A stretch of DNA of 37,755 nucleotides, from assembly GCA_021784555.1 (NCBI GenBank), contig JAJYHY010000038.1:1-37755 (forward strand), read 5' to 3'. This document shows, one piece after another, positions 13,886 through 22,266 of the stretch. Made by a program: the position numbers and the translations under genes. The DNA is from a bacterium. Its GTDB lineage: Bacteria; Verrucomicrobiota; Verrucomicrobiia; Limisphaerales; UBA8199. Each line of letters opens with the position of its first letter. The first letter of the stretch is position 1. Below the pieces are notes generated by a model. That model saw only the letters and a list, made by a program, of their open reading frames with translations. It did not search any database and was not told where the DNA came from.

Positions 13886-15302
13886 AAACGTTTTTGAGTT
13901 CGGTATAGCCCTCCATGGCGGCCATGCCCAAGTCGCGCCCAACGCCGCTTTGCTTGAACCCGCCAAACGGGGCCTCCACATGCACGCTGCTGTGCGAGTT
14001 GATGCTCAGGACGCCGCTCTCGACGGCTCGGACTACTCGGAGGGCACGGCGCAGGTCGTTGGTCCAGAGCGAGCCGCTCAAGCCGTAGGACGAAGCGTTG
14101 ACCTCCCGCAACATTTGAGCTTCGTCTTCAAAAGGCCGGATGCACACAACCGGCCCGAAGATTTCCTCCCGCCAACATCGTTCCTCGTTCTTCACGCCCA
14201 GCAGCACGGTGGGCTCGAGATAATAGCCCCGGCTCTGAGGCCGTCCACCGCCGCACACAATTTGGCTCCCATGCCTGCGGGCATCGGTCAGAAACTCTTC
14301 AACCGTGGTCCGCTGTCCGGATGAGACCAGAGGTCCAAGTTGTGTCTCAGGCCGCGCCGGGTCCCCGACGACGAGCGTCTTCGTCGAAGCGACGAAGGCC
14401 TCGACAAACGGCTCGAATATGCCGCGCTCCACGAACACCCGGCTGCGGGCACAGCAGTCCTGACCGGTGTTGGCGAACACGCTCATCGGGGAGGTCGCCG
14501 CCGCGCGCTTCCAGTCACCGTCGGCGAAGATGATGTTGGGCGACTTGCCGCCCAGTTCGAGAGAGACGCGCTTAATGTCCCGTGCGGCTAGTTCCATAAT
14601 CCGGCGGCCCACGTCGGTCGAACCCGTAAAGGACACCTTTCGGATGAGCGGATGGGTTACCAGCGTCTCGCCAATCGCGGCCCCGGAGCCGGGCAGCACC
14701 TGCAGCACGCCCGGCGGCAGGCCGGCGCGGTGCGCGATTTCACCCAGCGCCAGCGCGGTCAGAGGTGAGAGAGAAGCGGGCTTGAGCACCACGCAATTGC
14801 CGGCCGCCAAAGCGGGCGCCGCCTTCCAGCAGGCGATAGGAAACGGGAAATTCCAGGGGACGATGCAGGCCACGACGCCCATTGGCTGGCGCAAGGTAAA
14901 GTCGAACCCACCTCGGGCGATGGGGATGGTTTGCCCATGAAACGCCGTAACCGCCCCCGCGTAGAACTCAAACACGCGGGCGCCGAGTGCCGCTTCATCC
15001 CGCGCGTCGGTAATCGGCTTGCCAATGTGCAGCGTCTCGAGTTGGGCGATTTGCTCTAATTCCTCTCTCAGGAGGCGGGCGACATTGAACAAAACCTCCG
15101 TCCGCTTGCCAGGGGCGAGAGAGCGCCAGCCGCCTTCCCAGGCGCGGTGGGCGGACTGGACGGCGCTGTCGATGTCCTCAATTTGGGCCGCGGAGACCTC
15201 GGCGGACGCTTCTTCGGTGGCGGGGTTGATGAGCGTGGTCTTGCGACCGGACCTGGACTCGTGCCAGGCGCCATCGACAAAGAGTTGGGTGGGAATGGTC
15301 AT
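13869..15302 (-). CDS. NAD(P)-dependent aldehyde dehydrogenase
   Basis: A 477-residue aldehyde dehydrogenase superfamily enzyme oxidising an aldehyde to its acid. Visible motifs: VPWNFPFPIACWK (about 148-160) and VLKPASLSPLTAL (172-184) of the cofactor-binding fold; FTGSTDVGR (225-233); the general base E249 in SLELGGKSP; the catalytic thiol C283 in NTGQDCCAR; and EEIFGPVVCIRPF near the C-terminus. Length is normal. The start ATG overlaps the alcohol dehydrogenase stop by 4 bases (ATGA), and its own 3' end overlaps the ligase start by 17 bases, so the three are translationally coupled. With the ligase it resembles the puuC-type step of gamma-glutamyl-amine catabolism, but the substrate cannot be read from sequence. 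Confidence 0.95.
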   Translation of the reverse strand: MTIPTQLFVDGAWHESRSGRKTTLINPATEEASAEVSAAQIEDIDSAVQSAHRAWEGGWRSLAPGKRTEVLFNVARLLREELEQIAQLETLHIGKPITDARDEAALGARVFEFYAGAVTAFHGQTIPIARGGFDFTLRQPMGVVACIVPWNFPFPIACWKAAPALAAGNCVVLKPASLSPLTALALGEIAHRAGLPPGVLQVLPGSGAAIGETLVTHPLIRKVSFTGSTDVGRRIMELAARDIKRVSLELGGKSPNIIFADGDWKRAAATSPMSVFANTGQDCCARSRVFVERGIFEPFVEAFVASTKTLVVGDPARPETQLGPLVSSGQRTTVEEFLTDARRHGSQIVCGGGRPQSRGYYLEPTVLLGVKNEERCWREEIFGPVVCIRPFEDEAQMLREVNASSYGLSGSLWTNDLRRALRVVRAVESGVLSINSHSSVHVEAPFGGFKQSGVGRDLGMAAMEGYTELKNVYVAET

Positions 15303-16465
15303 AGCACTTCGCGGTAGAGGCTGCGGAAATCCTGGGCGGAAACCGGGACAACATTGGTCTTATGGCAGGGGTCTTCGACGGCCTGGGCAACCAAGGCGTC
15401 AAGTTGTTCCGCCCCGACCCCGTGAGCGCTCAGCCGCAAGTCGAGACTCAACGCCGCCAGGAATTGGGCGATGAACGAGATGGTCCGCTCGTCAGCTTTG
15501 GCATCGGACCCCTTGAGCACATCCAGCCCACAGGCGATGCCGACGCGCCGGTAAATGCCCGGCCTGCGGGCGGCGCAGAACCTCATCCCGGCGACAAGGC
15601 AGAGGGCGTTGGCCAATCCATGGTGCAGCCCGCAGATCGTTGAGAGGGGGTGAGCCAGGGAATGGACCACACCGAGGTCTTTCTGGAAGGCCACCGCTCC
15701 CATGGCCGCCGCCACGAGCATCTTGCCGCGAGCGTCGATGTCGCCTCCGTCCCGATAAGCGCGAGGCAGGGCCTCCCCGATAAGCCGAATCCCCTCCAGC
15801 GCGATGCCGTCGCACATCGGATGAAACACGGGACAGGTGAAGGACTCGATGCAATGGGTCAAGGCATCGGCGCCGGTGGCGGCCGTCAGCTCGGGCGGCA
15901 GGCCAACCGTTAACTCGGGGTCGAGAACGACGAACCGGGCCAGCATCTCCGGATGGAACAGCACCGCCTTCCGCTTGGTGGCGTCGAGCGTGATGACCGA
16001 ACTTCGTCCAACCTCGCTGCCGGTGCCCGCGGTGGTTGGAATCGCGACAAAGGGCGGCAAATCTGACCAATCGGATTCATCGTAGAACCGGGCAAAATTC
16101 AATTCGGGCCGCTTTACCAGCAACCGCGCGGCCTTGCCGGCATCCAACGCGCTGCCGCCGCCAATCGCAACAACGCCGTCGCATCCCCGCTCGCGGAAAA
16201 CGGCCGCGGCTTCACGAACATCAGTTTCTACGGGATTCGGATGCACACCGGAATATACAAACCAATGCTTGCGTTGGGCCGCCTCACCGAGCGTCCTTGC
16301 CAGCGCCCGAAAGGCCTCGGTCCGCAATAGGCCGGGGTCGGTCACAACCAGGGGACGTTGGATGCCCGCTCGCTGCGCCCGGGCGGGAAGTTCAGCCAAG
16401 GCTCCCGGCCCAAAAAGGACCGTCGTCGGGAATGAAAATGTCGTAACGTTCATGGGTTCGCTCAA
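15299..16465 (-). CDS. Iron-containing alcohol dehydrogenase (group III)
   Basis: A 388-residue cytosolic NAD(P)-dependent dehydrogenase that interconverts an alcohol and an aldehyde. GGGSALDAGKAA (about 102-113) binds the cofactor, and PTTAGTGSEVGRSSV (143-157) is the family signature. The metal ligands are intact: D200 and H204 in GADALTHCIE, H268 in VVHSLAHPLST and H282 in LHHGLANA. The start is ATG 16465 or the internal ATG 16453 (MNVTTFSF); the latter resembles relatives. It is the first gene of an operon with the aldehyde dehydrogenase (4-base overlap) and the glutamine-synthetase-like ligase. The order suggests alcohol to aldehyde to acid oxidation of a free or gamma-glutamylated amino alcohol. 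No regulator gene adjoins. Confidence 0.95.
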   Translation of the reverse strand: MSEPMNVTTFSFPTTVLFGPGALAELPARAQRAGIQRPLVVTDPGLLRTEAFRALARTLGEAAQRKHWFVYSGVHPNPVETDVREAAAVFRERGCDGVVAIGGGSALDAGKAARLLVKRPELNFARFYDESDWSDLPPFVAIPTTAGTGSEVGRSSVITLDATKRKAVLFHPEMLARFVVLDPELTVGLPPELTAATGADALTHCIESFTCPVFHPMCDGIALEGIRLIGEALPRAYRDGGDIDARGKMLVAAAMGAVAFQKDLGVVHSLAHPLSTICGLHHGLANALCLVAGMRFCAARRPGIYRRVGIACGLDVLKGSDAKADERTISFIAQFLAALSLDLRLSAHGVGAEQLDALVAQAVEDPCHKTNVVPVSAQDFRSLYREVL

Positions 16466-16529
16466 ACTGTTCAGCTATGCTCACAAGGTCCCCCGCCGAC
16501 ACAACCGCTCACGATTGTTTGACGAGGAT

Positions 16530-16931
16530 TCAACGGCGCACGCGCACTACAGCCCGGGCGACATCCAGCACCGCGCCCAAACGGCTCAATACATCCATTC
16601 CCAACAGCCCATCCACGTAAGTGCCGGAGGGAAGGGTGTGTGCCACGACCGGCAGATTCGCCAACTCGACACCCAGAGATCTGAAGCGTGCCAATTTTAC
16701 AACCGGCGAAATCATGATGCCATTCGCCGCCACAATCCGTATCGTATCCAGAGGATGGTGCGTGTCGCAACCAATTCGTTCGACGGCTTCGACCGGAACG
16801 ATGGTGTAGCTGGCGCCGGTATCCACGAGCAACCGCATTACCACGGCGCCGCCGTTCGGACCGGTTGCGGCCGCCCGGGTCATGAGTAGGGTTCCGATTC
16901 GTTCGAGCGGATACAAACACGAGTCGCTCAC
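16530..16931 (-). CDS. Retropepsin-like aspartic protease
   Basis: A 133-residue single-lobed aspartic-protease-fold protein. The active-site motif LLVDTGASYTIVP (about 34-46) is intact, and the second hallmark, LLGMDVLSRLG near residue 110, matches the hydrophobic-hydrophobic-Gly flap-fold motif of retropepsins. Such proteins would act as homodimers. There is no signal peptide, so it is probably cytosolic. The start is GTG 16931, overlapping the TGA of the upstream DUF5678-like gene by 4 bases (GTGA), which indicates translational coupling. The substrate is unknown. The pairing with a DUF5678-like small protein recurs in diverse bacteria to my recollection. Confidence 0.82.
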   Translation of the reverse strand: MSDSCLYPLERIGTLLMTRAAATGPNGGAVVMRLLVDTGASYTIVPVEAVERIGCDTHHPLDTIRIVAANGIMISPVVKLARFRSLGVELANLPVVAHTLPSGTYVDGLLGMDVLSRLGAVLDVARAVVRVRR

Positions 16932-17158
16932 AGCGCCACCGCCAGGTCACTGGGGATCTTTCCAGCGTATTCAAGGCTGACCCGCTGGCCCTGAGCGCGG
17001 GCCAACTGGCGATAAACCTCATCGCGCGAAGCCGAATGTGCAAGCACTTCGCCGGCAACTACCGCCAAGCCATCGTCTAACTGCGGGTCTTTAATCAGCA
17101 GCCATTCGCCGGCATACCGCTCCCTTATTTGTTGAAACGTCAGTACGCTTTTCATCAC
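16928..17158 (-). CDS. DUF5678-like small protein
   Basis: A 76-residue protein (or 75 from ATG 17155) with the pattern TFQQIRERYAGEWLLIKDPQ, then GLAVVAGEVLAHSASRDEVY, then VSLEYAGKIPSDLAVAL. This corresponds to the W(V/L)L....G.V.AHS.....V......G....V...G.IP family of small proteins next to retropepsin-like proteases (DUF5678). Its function is unknown; it may be a partner or substrate of the protease encoded directly downstream with a 4-base overlap. No membrane segment or signal peptide was seen. Confidence 0.7.
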   Translation of the reverse strand: MMKSVLTFQQIRERYAGEWLLIKDPQLDDGLAVVAGEVLAHSASRDEVYRQLARAQGQRVSLEYAGKIPSDLAVAL

Positions 17159-17503
17159 GGAGTAATAATTAGATCAGAAATCGGGAGTCTGGCAAGGGGA
17201 AGCAATCGACCGGGGCACTGGGCGACACGAGCGGAGACATTCAACATTCGACGCTCAAGCGCGCTCGAAACAGGCTTGACGCCGTTGAATTTCTGTGGTG
17301 CTATTTCTCCCGAATGTCAAGAATCACACCGTCCCATCGGCAACGCGGCTGTTTGGATGCGTTGACGCCCGAGGTGGCTCGGCGCGCCGCCGTGTTGGCT
17401 CAAGTTCAATGGAAGCAGTTCAAGTTGGAATGAGCATGAGTCGATTCTCAAGCAGTCAAACGTTCAAATCAAACAATATCACTCCTGTCCTGATCAAAAG
17501 ACT
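17159..17503. other. 345-bp intergenic region with a possible promoter
   Basis: Between the DUF5678-like gene (-) and the secreted Ig-like gene (+). No gene was recognised. One promoter-like pair for the + strand is TTGACG at 17276-17281 and TGCTAT at 17299-17304, spaced 17 bases; the second hexamer is a weak match, and the leader to the start at 17504 would be about 190 bases. Confidence 0.3.
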
Positions 17504-18814
17504 ATGAACCTGGCACCTCGAACCCTGTCGCGATACGCCGCGCTGGCTGGCCTGCTGGCACTGACGCTCCAAGCCCGCGCTCAACTGACTGTCTCGGTCA
17601 CCACCCCCGGCAGTACCACGGCGCCCGTGGTCTTCACCTTCAACGAGGCGATGGATACCAACGCTACGACGGCTCAATTCATTGTTATTTCCAATCCGAT
17701 GAACCCGCCGCAGGTCACCTCCTCCTGGAATGCCGACTTCACAGTCCTGACCTGCACTCCGGTTCAACCCTGGCCTGCCACACAGGTGACTTATGTGGTG
17801 GGAGCGCAAAGTCAAACGGGCGACTCGCTGGGTAATCCCCTGTCCGGCTATGGCACTTTCACCGCCGGTTCCGGAGGCGGCAATACCGGCTCCGGCACAA
17901 ACCGGATTACAGTCTGCAGTGCCGGCGTCGTTCACACCTACAATCAGGATTCAAGCGCCTCGCCGGCCCTAGACACCAACGCGCCCTACGGCTTTCTTGC
18001 CGCCACCGTCGTGGCCTCGAATGTGGCCGCCACGGCTGTTTCGGTGACCTTGCCTACAAGCATTGTGAAGTCGCTCTCAAATCCTGTCAGGAAAGAGGAC
18101 TACATTTTCTATGATTTTAGTTCCAACCTGACGAGCTTCAACGCGACCTATCCCGCGGGGGACTATGCTTTCCAAATCACCGCCACCCCGCAAAACCAGC
18201 AGACGACCGCTACCCTGCCCGCAACGACGGATCAGCCTAATGCGCCGCACGTCACCAACTGGAGCGCCCTCCAGGCGGTAAACCCTTCGCAGCCGTTCGT
18301 GCTGACTTGGGACCCGTTCGTGGGCGCTACCGGCAACGATTTCATCTCTGTCGATGTCTCTGGTGATGCCGGCCAGGTCTTCTTCACTGGTGGCTTGGGC
18401 AGCACCAACGGCCTCAAGGGCACGGCCACTTCCGTAACAATTCCTGCCGGGAAATTCCAGACCAACTCCTCTTATGACGTGGTGGTGACTTTCTATCGGT
18501 GGACAGCCCACACTAACGCTACCATCGCCGCCTTTGGCTTTCGGGCAACCGCGACTGATTTGGGCCTGGATACATCCAACGGCGGCACGGCTGTCCAGCC
18601 GGTGATCTCCGAACCAGTCTTTGCCGGAAACGCGCTCAGCTTTAATGTCACTGCCTCCGCCGGCCAAACTCTCATCCTCGAATCCAGCCCGGACCTGACG
18701 CCGGGTTCGTGGACGACGGCGTTCACGACGAATAGCCCGGGTACTGAGGTTCATATTACCGCCCCAGTCTCAGCGGCGCCGAAAGAATTTTACCGGCTTC
18801 GCCTTGGGCCTTAA
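17504..18814 (+). CDS. Secreted Ig-like (Big_5-type) beta-sandwich protein
   Basis: A 436-residue exported protein: signal peptide MNLAPRTLSRYAALAGLLAL followed by TLQARA. The first beta domain (about 27-120) has the Big_5 layout PVVFTFNEAMDTNATTAQFI, then VLTCTPVQPWPATQVTYVVG. A Gly/Ser linker (SGGGNTGSGTN) leads to further beta-rich, Thr/Asn-rich domains. The C-terminus (LSFNVTASAGQTLILESSPD, then FYRLRLGP) is a small terminal domain frequent in Verrucomicrobia secreted proteins, and it resembles the end of the subtilase in this window (FYRLRVERP). No catalytic motif was seen. The role is probably structural, adhesive or substrate-binding at the surface. A fragment of the palindromic element lies directly downstream. 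Confidence 0.75.
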   Translation: MNLAPRTLSRYAALAGLLALTLQARAQLTVSVTTPGSTTAPVVFTFNEAMDTNATTAQFIVISNPMNPPQVTSSWNADFTVLTCTPVQPWPATQVTYVVGAQSQTGDSLGNPLSGYGTFTAGSGGGNTGSGTNRITVCSAGVVHTYNQDSSASPALDTNAPYGFLAATVVASNVAATAVSVTLPTSIVKSLSNPVRKEDYIFYDFSSNLTSFNATYPAGDYAFQITATPQNQQTTATLPATTDQPNAPHVTNWSALQAVNPSQPFVLTWDPFVGATGNDFISVDVSGDAGQVFFTGGLGSTNGLKGTATSVTIPAGKFQTNSSYDVVVTFYRWTAHTNATIAAFGFRATATDLGLDTSNGGTAVQPVISEPVFAGNALSFNVTASAGQTLILESSPDLTPGSWTTAFTTNSPGTEVHITAPVSAAPKEFYRLRLGP

Positions 18815-18822
18815 GTTAAGCC

Positions 18823-18856
18823 TGACTGCGCAGGCGGTTTGACCTGATCAGTTGCG
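18823..18856. repeat. Palindromic repeat element, right-end fragment
   Basis: The segment GCGCAGGCGGTTTGACCTGA, then TCAGTTGCG, matches the last 34 bases of the complete copies (GTCAGGCGGCTTGACCTGAG, then CAGTTAC at 13516-13543) with a few changes. The left arm and inner arms are absent. Confidence 0.6.
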
Positions 18857-18879
18857 GTCAGATTTTGCAGAGATAGATT

Positions 18880-19617
18880 ATGGCAGCGGAACGAGACGCA
18901 GGAACCTTGAATTGCCCTATGTGCGGGGCCGCGGTGGCGAGCAGCGCCACCCGTTGCGAGCATTGCGGCGCGCGGTTGGCGACGGTGGCCTGTCCCTCCT
19001 GTTTCGGGATGATTTTTCAGGGCGCAAAGTTCTGCCCTCATTGTGGCGCGCCAGTGGAGCGGGAGGAGATCGGGGCGGCCAAGGAGAAATGCCCCCGTTG
19101 CGGGGTGGAGATGAAGACGGTGCAACTCGGCAAGACGACCCTGCTGGAATGTCCCCAGTGCGAGGGCACGTGGGTGGATGCCGCCTCGCTGGAACGGATT
19201 CAGGCCGACAGCGAGAGCCAGGCGGCGGTGTTGGGCAACGCCCAACATCTCCCCGACTCCGATTCGGCTCCGCTGGAAGAAAAGATCCGGTATTTGCCCT
19301 GCCCCGTCTGCCAGAAGCTCATGAACCGCGTCAATTTCGCCCATTGCTCCCATGTGGTGGTGGATGTCTGCAAAGCGCATGGGACCTGGTTCGATAAAGA
19401 TGAACTGCGCCAGATCGTCGAGTTCATCCGGGGCGGTGGACTGGAGCAGGCACGCGAGCGAGAGATCGCCAAACTGGAGCAGGAGCGGCGGGAACTGAGC
19501 GCCGCCCGCGCCTCCCAGCTCAGCTCGGCCCCGGCCTTTCCGGACACGTTCGATTATGGCGAGCGTCACCGGGGTATCTCGGCTGTGGCGAACCTGATTT
19601 GGTCGTTGCTGGATTGA
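18880..19617 (+). CDS. Zinc-ribbon protein with TFIIB-type zinc finger domains
   Basis: A 245-residue cytosolic protein with many paired CxxC motifs: CPMCG, CEHCG, CPSC and CPHCG in the first 60 residues (double zinc ribbons), then CPRCGVEMKTVQLGKTTLLE followed by CPQCEGTWVDAASLE, the zf-TFIIB pattern, and a second such domain with CPVCQKLMNR and CKAHGTWFDKDEL. A coiled-coil-like helix (LEQAREREIAKLEQERRELS) and a hydrophobic-poor tail follow. zf-TFIIB proteins are common but poorly understood; nucleic acid or protein binding is inferred only from the fold. A small conserved gene starts 8 bases downstream, probably in one transcript. Confidence 0.82.
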   Translation: MAAERDAGTLNCPMCGAAVASSATRCEHCGARLATVACPSCFGMIFQGAKFCPHCGAPVEREEIGAAKEKCPRCGVEMKTVQLGKTTLLECPQCEGTWVDAASLERIQADSESQAAVLGNAQHLPDSDSAPLEEKIRYLPCPVCQKLMNRVNFAHCSHVVVDVCKAHGTWFDKDELRQIVEFIRGGGLEQAREREIAKLEQERRELSAARASQLSSAPAFPDTFDYGERHRGISAVANLIWSLLD

Positions 19618-19624
19618 ATGAGAC

Positions 19625-19858
19625 ATGAATCTGAGCCACATTCGTGAGCGGCTGACCAATGGATTTCACCCCTTTGCGGTTGAACTGACCAACGGGCGTC
19701 GGTTCGAGGTGCGGCACCCTGATTTTCTCATTGTTGGCAAGAACATTATCGCCATCCTCGGGCGAAACGATGTCATCACGAAAATCGACGCCCTCCACAT
19801 CGTTTCCATCACGGACCTGCCTCAAAAGAATCCGCCCCACAACCGTTCGACGAAGTGA
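19625..19858 (+). CDS. Small conserved hypothetical protein
   Basis: A 77-residue protein beginning MNLSHIRERLTNGFHPFAVE. The remainder has strand-rich character: LTNGRRFEVRHPDFLIVGKN, then IIAILGRNDVITKIDALHIV. It resembles a frequent Verrucomicrobia/Planctomycetes family of about 65-80 residues with the pattern NGF.PF.....DGR...V.HPDF..V....V......G....ID..HI. Function unknown. Start ATG 19625 is 8 bases after the zinc-ribbon stop, so the two are likely cotranscribed. Confidence 0.6.
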   Translation: MNLSHIRERLTNGFHPFAVELTNGRRFEVRHPDFLIVGKNIIAILGRNDVITKIDALHIVSITDLPQKNPPHNRSTK

Positions 19859-19911
19859 AATGGTTTTCCCTCACGACAATGACGGTGGATCCCCGTCCAC
19901 CTCGAAGCGCG

Positions 19912-20733
19912 CTATGAGCGGAATCCCAGCAATTCCCGCGCCTTTGCGCGGAGGTCATCCTGCCTCATCAGCGATTCGCCTACGAGGATGGCATTGACGC
20001 CGCAGGCCGCCAGGCGCTCCACGTCTTCCCGGGTGTGAATGCCGCTTTCAGCCACCAGGAGTGGCGGGGCAGGCGGGGCGCTGGATTTCAGGGCGGAGTG
20101 GAGACGCTGGGCCAAACGCTCCGTCGTCGCGAGATCAACCTTGAATGTCCTCAAGTCGCGATTGTTCACCCCGATTAGTTCGGGGCCAATGCCCAAGGCC
20201 CGCTCCAGTTCGTGCTCGTCATGCACCTCGACCAGCGCGGCCAAACCGCCACCTCGGGCGAGGGAATGCAGCGCTGCCAATCGCTCGTCGTCCAGAATCG
20301 CCACGATGAGCAGGATAGCGTCCGCCCCCCACTCCACCGCCTCAAGAATCTGACGGTCATCGATGATGAAATCCTTGCGCAAGAGGGGCAGACTCACCGC
20401 CTCCCGGATTTGCCGCAGAGAGGTCAAACACCCTTGGAAAAACTTCTCATCCGTCAGAACCGACAGGCAACTCGCTTCCGCCGCTTCATACTGTCGGGCT
20501 ATCTGGACCGGGTCGAAGTCCGCCCGAATAACACCCGCCGATGGCGATGCCTTTTTCACCTCCGCGATCAGCGCCACGTCTCCGACCTTGGGACGCCGCA
20601 GTGCGGCGAGGAAATCCCGCGGCGGCCTCCGCGCCAGATTGGCTGCCCGGAGATCGGCGGCTGAGACGGGGCGCTGCGGCAAGCGCGCGACTTCGCGTTG
20701 CTTTTCTTCGACGATGGTTTGGAGAATGGTCAC
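19912..20733 (-). CDS. trpC: Indole-3-glycerol-phosphate synthase
   Basis: A 273-residue (beta/alpha)8-barrel enzyme that closes the indole ring from CdRP in tryptophan synthesis. Family motifs: [20 protein letters not shown] (about 56-75) carrying the catalytic Glu/Lys pair, [13 protein letters not shown] with K120, [14 protein letters not shown], and [12 protein letters not shown] with LVGESLM for phosphate binding. The start is GTG 20733 ([15 protein letters not shown]), since this fits the family N-terminus and overlaps the prfB stop by 4 bases (GTGA), whereas the frame upstream is prfB antisense-free overlap without similarity. The arrangement prfB-trpC implies cotranscription and coupling. 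No other trp gene is in the window. Length is normal. Confidence 0.95.
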   Translation of the reverse strand: MTILQTIVEEKQREVARLPQRPVSAADLRAANLARRPPRDFLAALRRPKVGDVALIAEVKKASPSAGVIRADFDPVQIARQYEAAEASCLSVLTDEKFFQGCLTSLRQIREAVSLPLLRKDFIIDDRQILEAVEWGADAILLIVAILDDERLAALHSLARGGGLAALVEVHDEHELERALGIGPELIGVNNRDLRTFKVDLATTERLAQRLHSALKSSAPPAPPLLVAESGIHTREDVERLAACGVNAILVGESLMRQDDLRAKARELLGFRS

Positions 20734-21876
20734 TCCTCGTCGTCTTTGATTCCCTGCATCCGCTTGGTCGGAGAACCCGCGCGCAGCCAACCGTTGACGA
20801 ACATGTCCAGGTCGCCGTCCATCACGGCCTGCGTGTTGCTGGTCTCGATCCCGGTTCGCAGGTCCTTCACCATTCGATAGGGCTGAAACACATAACTGCG
20901 GATCTGGTTGCCCCACGAAATGCTGCCTTTTTCGCCATAAAACCGCTCCATTTCGGCCTTCTGCTGGTCCAGGCGCTGAGCGTAGATTTTTGAAATCAGC
21001 AGCCTTAAGGCGGTAGCGCGGTTCTGGTGTTGGGAACGCTGGCTCTGCGAGGCGGCGATAATGCCGGTCGGAATATGCGTGATCCGGACTGCCGTCTCTA
21101 CTTTGTTGACGTTCTGGCCGCCTTTGCCCCCGGAACGGTAAGTGTCCACCTTCAGTTCGCTGGGTGGAATCGTGATGTCCGATGACGTCTCCTCGATTTC
21201 GGCGATGGTATCGACGCTGGCAAAACTGGTATGCCGCCGCTTGTTCGCGTCAAACGGAGAAAGGCGCACCAGGCGATGGACCCCGCGTTCGGCCTTGCAG
21301 AAGCCGTAGGCATTCTCGCCTCGAATGAGGAGCGTGGCGCTCTTGATTCCAGCCGTTTCTCCCGGCAGCACATCTTCCATATCGGCCTCCCAGCCCCGAG
21401 ACTCGGCCCATCGCTGATACATTCGCAGCAGCATGTTCGCCCAGTCGCACGACTCAGTCCCGCCGGCGCCGGCATTGATGCTCATGATGCAGTTGCTCGA
21501 ATCGTGAGGACCGTTCAGAAAGATCCTTAGCTCCAGGGCATCGAGCTCCTTGATGAAGCGCGAAACGTCGGTTCCCAGCTCCTCTTCAACCTTCGCCTGC
21601 CCGGAGTCCGGTTCGGCCTCCCCCAACTCAAGCATGACGTGAAGGTCTTCCAACTCCTTCTGCGCCTGGAGAAGCGGTTCGGTTTTGCCGCGAAGAACGC
21701 CGGCCTCCTCAATGAGCTTTTGGGCCTGATCCTTATTATTCCAGAAGCCGTCCGCCGCCATCAAAGCATCGACCTCGGCGAGGCGCTTTTGAGCGGTCGG
21801 GACGTCAAAGAAACCTCCGCAGGTGGTTCAATTTGTCCGCGGCGGTGGTTAATTCAGAACGGATGGAATCAAACAT
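20730..21876 (-). CDS. prfB: Peptide chain release factor 2 with programmed +1 frameshift
   Basis: RF2 recognises UGA and UAA and triggers peptide release. The gene is two overlapping frames: ATG 21876 (GGAG just upstream) opens a 23-codon frame [20 protein letters not shown] that ends at TGA 21807-21805. Reading resumes in the +1 frame from GAC at 21806 ([16 protein letters not shown]) to 20730. The total is about 381 residues, slightly longer than the 365 of E. coli. The GGQ motif in [20 protein letters not shown], needed for hydrolysis, and the SPF anticodon-like tripeptide in [11 protein letters not shown], which marks RF2 rather than RF1, are present. A gene caller that ignores the frameshift would start it at an internal ATG, 21764. 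It overlaps trpC by 4 bases. Confidence 0.97.
21804..21818 (-). promoter_or_regulatory. RF2 autoregulatory +1 frameshift site
   Basis: Minus-strand sequence GGAGGTTTCTTTGAC. A Shine-Dalgarno-like GGAGG (21818-21814) lies three bases before the slippery CTT (21810-21808), followed by the in-frame TGA (21807-21805) and C. Spacing and CTTTGAC equal those of the E. coli prfB site. Low RF2 slows termination at UGA and favours the shift, so RF2 controls its own synthesis. Confidence 0.95.
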
Positions 21877-21977
21877 CTTTCTCCAATCTATGCTGGCACC
21901 TCCGCTGGGGCAAGCCAAACATCAAGCACCGCGGCAATGCACGTTTTATGTTTGGGGAAGGAAAGAAGAGGAAAGTG

Positions 21978-21997
21978 GTCCCGACCCGTGTCGGGAC
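21978..21997. terminator. Perfect 8-bp hairpin upstream of prfB
   Basis: GTCCCGAC and GTCGGGAC flank a CCGT loop. It could end GH116 transcription before prfB, but no T-tract follows on the minus strand and it may simply be part of a dispersed repeat. Confidence 0.35.
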
Positions 21998-22080
21998 ACT
22001 CCAAGGGCTTCGCCAGGGTCCGCGCCCTCGAGATCTCCAAAGGCTTGGCTGACCCTTGGGCGTTTGCCGGGCCGGCCGGT

Positions 22081-22160
22081 GGGTACCCCGCGGAGCGTTT
22101 GCGGCGCTGACCGCCGCTTTCAGTTTCTCTCCCTCATCAAACCTAAAAAGAATTGCTGCC
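22081..22160 (+). repeat. Dispersed repeat B, copy 2
   Basis: Plus-strand match to the minus strand at 11461-11547, sharing AGCGTTTG and GACCGCCGCTTTC exactly and the flanks approximately. Both copies are intergenic. The shared open frame reads GADRRF.FLS. Confidence 0.65.
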
Positions 22161-22266
22161 GCCAAGCCCCCCAGTGTTGGCTGGGACGGGCCCGTAGTTG
22201 GACTCATTTTCGATTTGCGGTTTGCGATTGGGGCGGACGTTTCATTCTTTTCGCGGGGGCACTCGG

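Larger units (their letters stand above)
21877..22266. other. 390-bp intergenic region with hairpin and dispersed repeat
   Basis: Between prfB (-) and the 3' end of the GH116 gene (-). No gene was recognised. It holds a perfect hairpin at 21978-21997 and repeat B at about 22081-22160 (both listed separately). The prfB promoter should lie in the first hundred bases, but no convincing hexamer pair was recognised. Confidence 0.5.
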
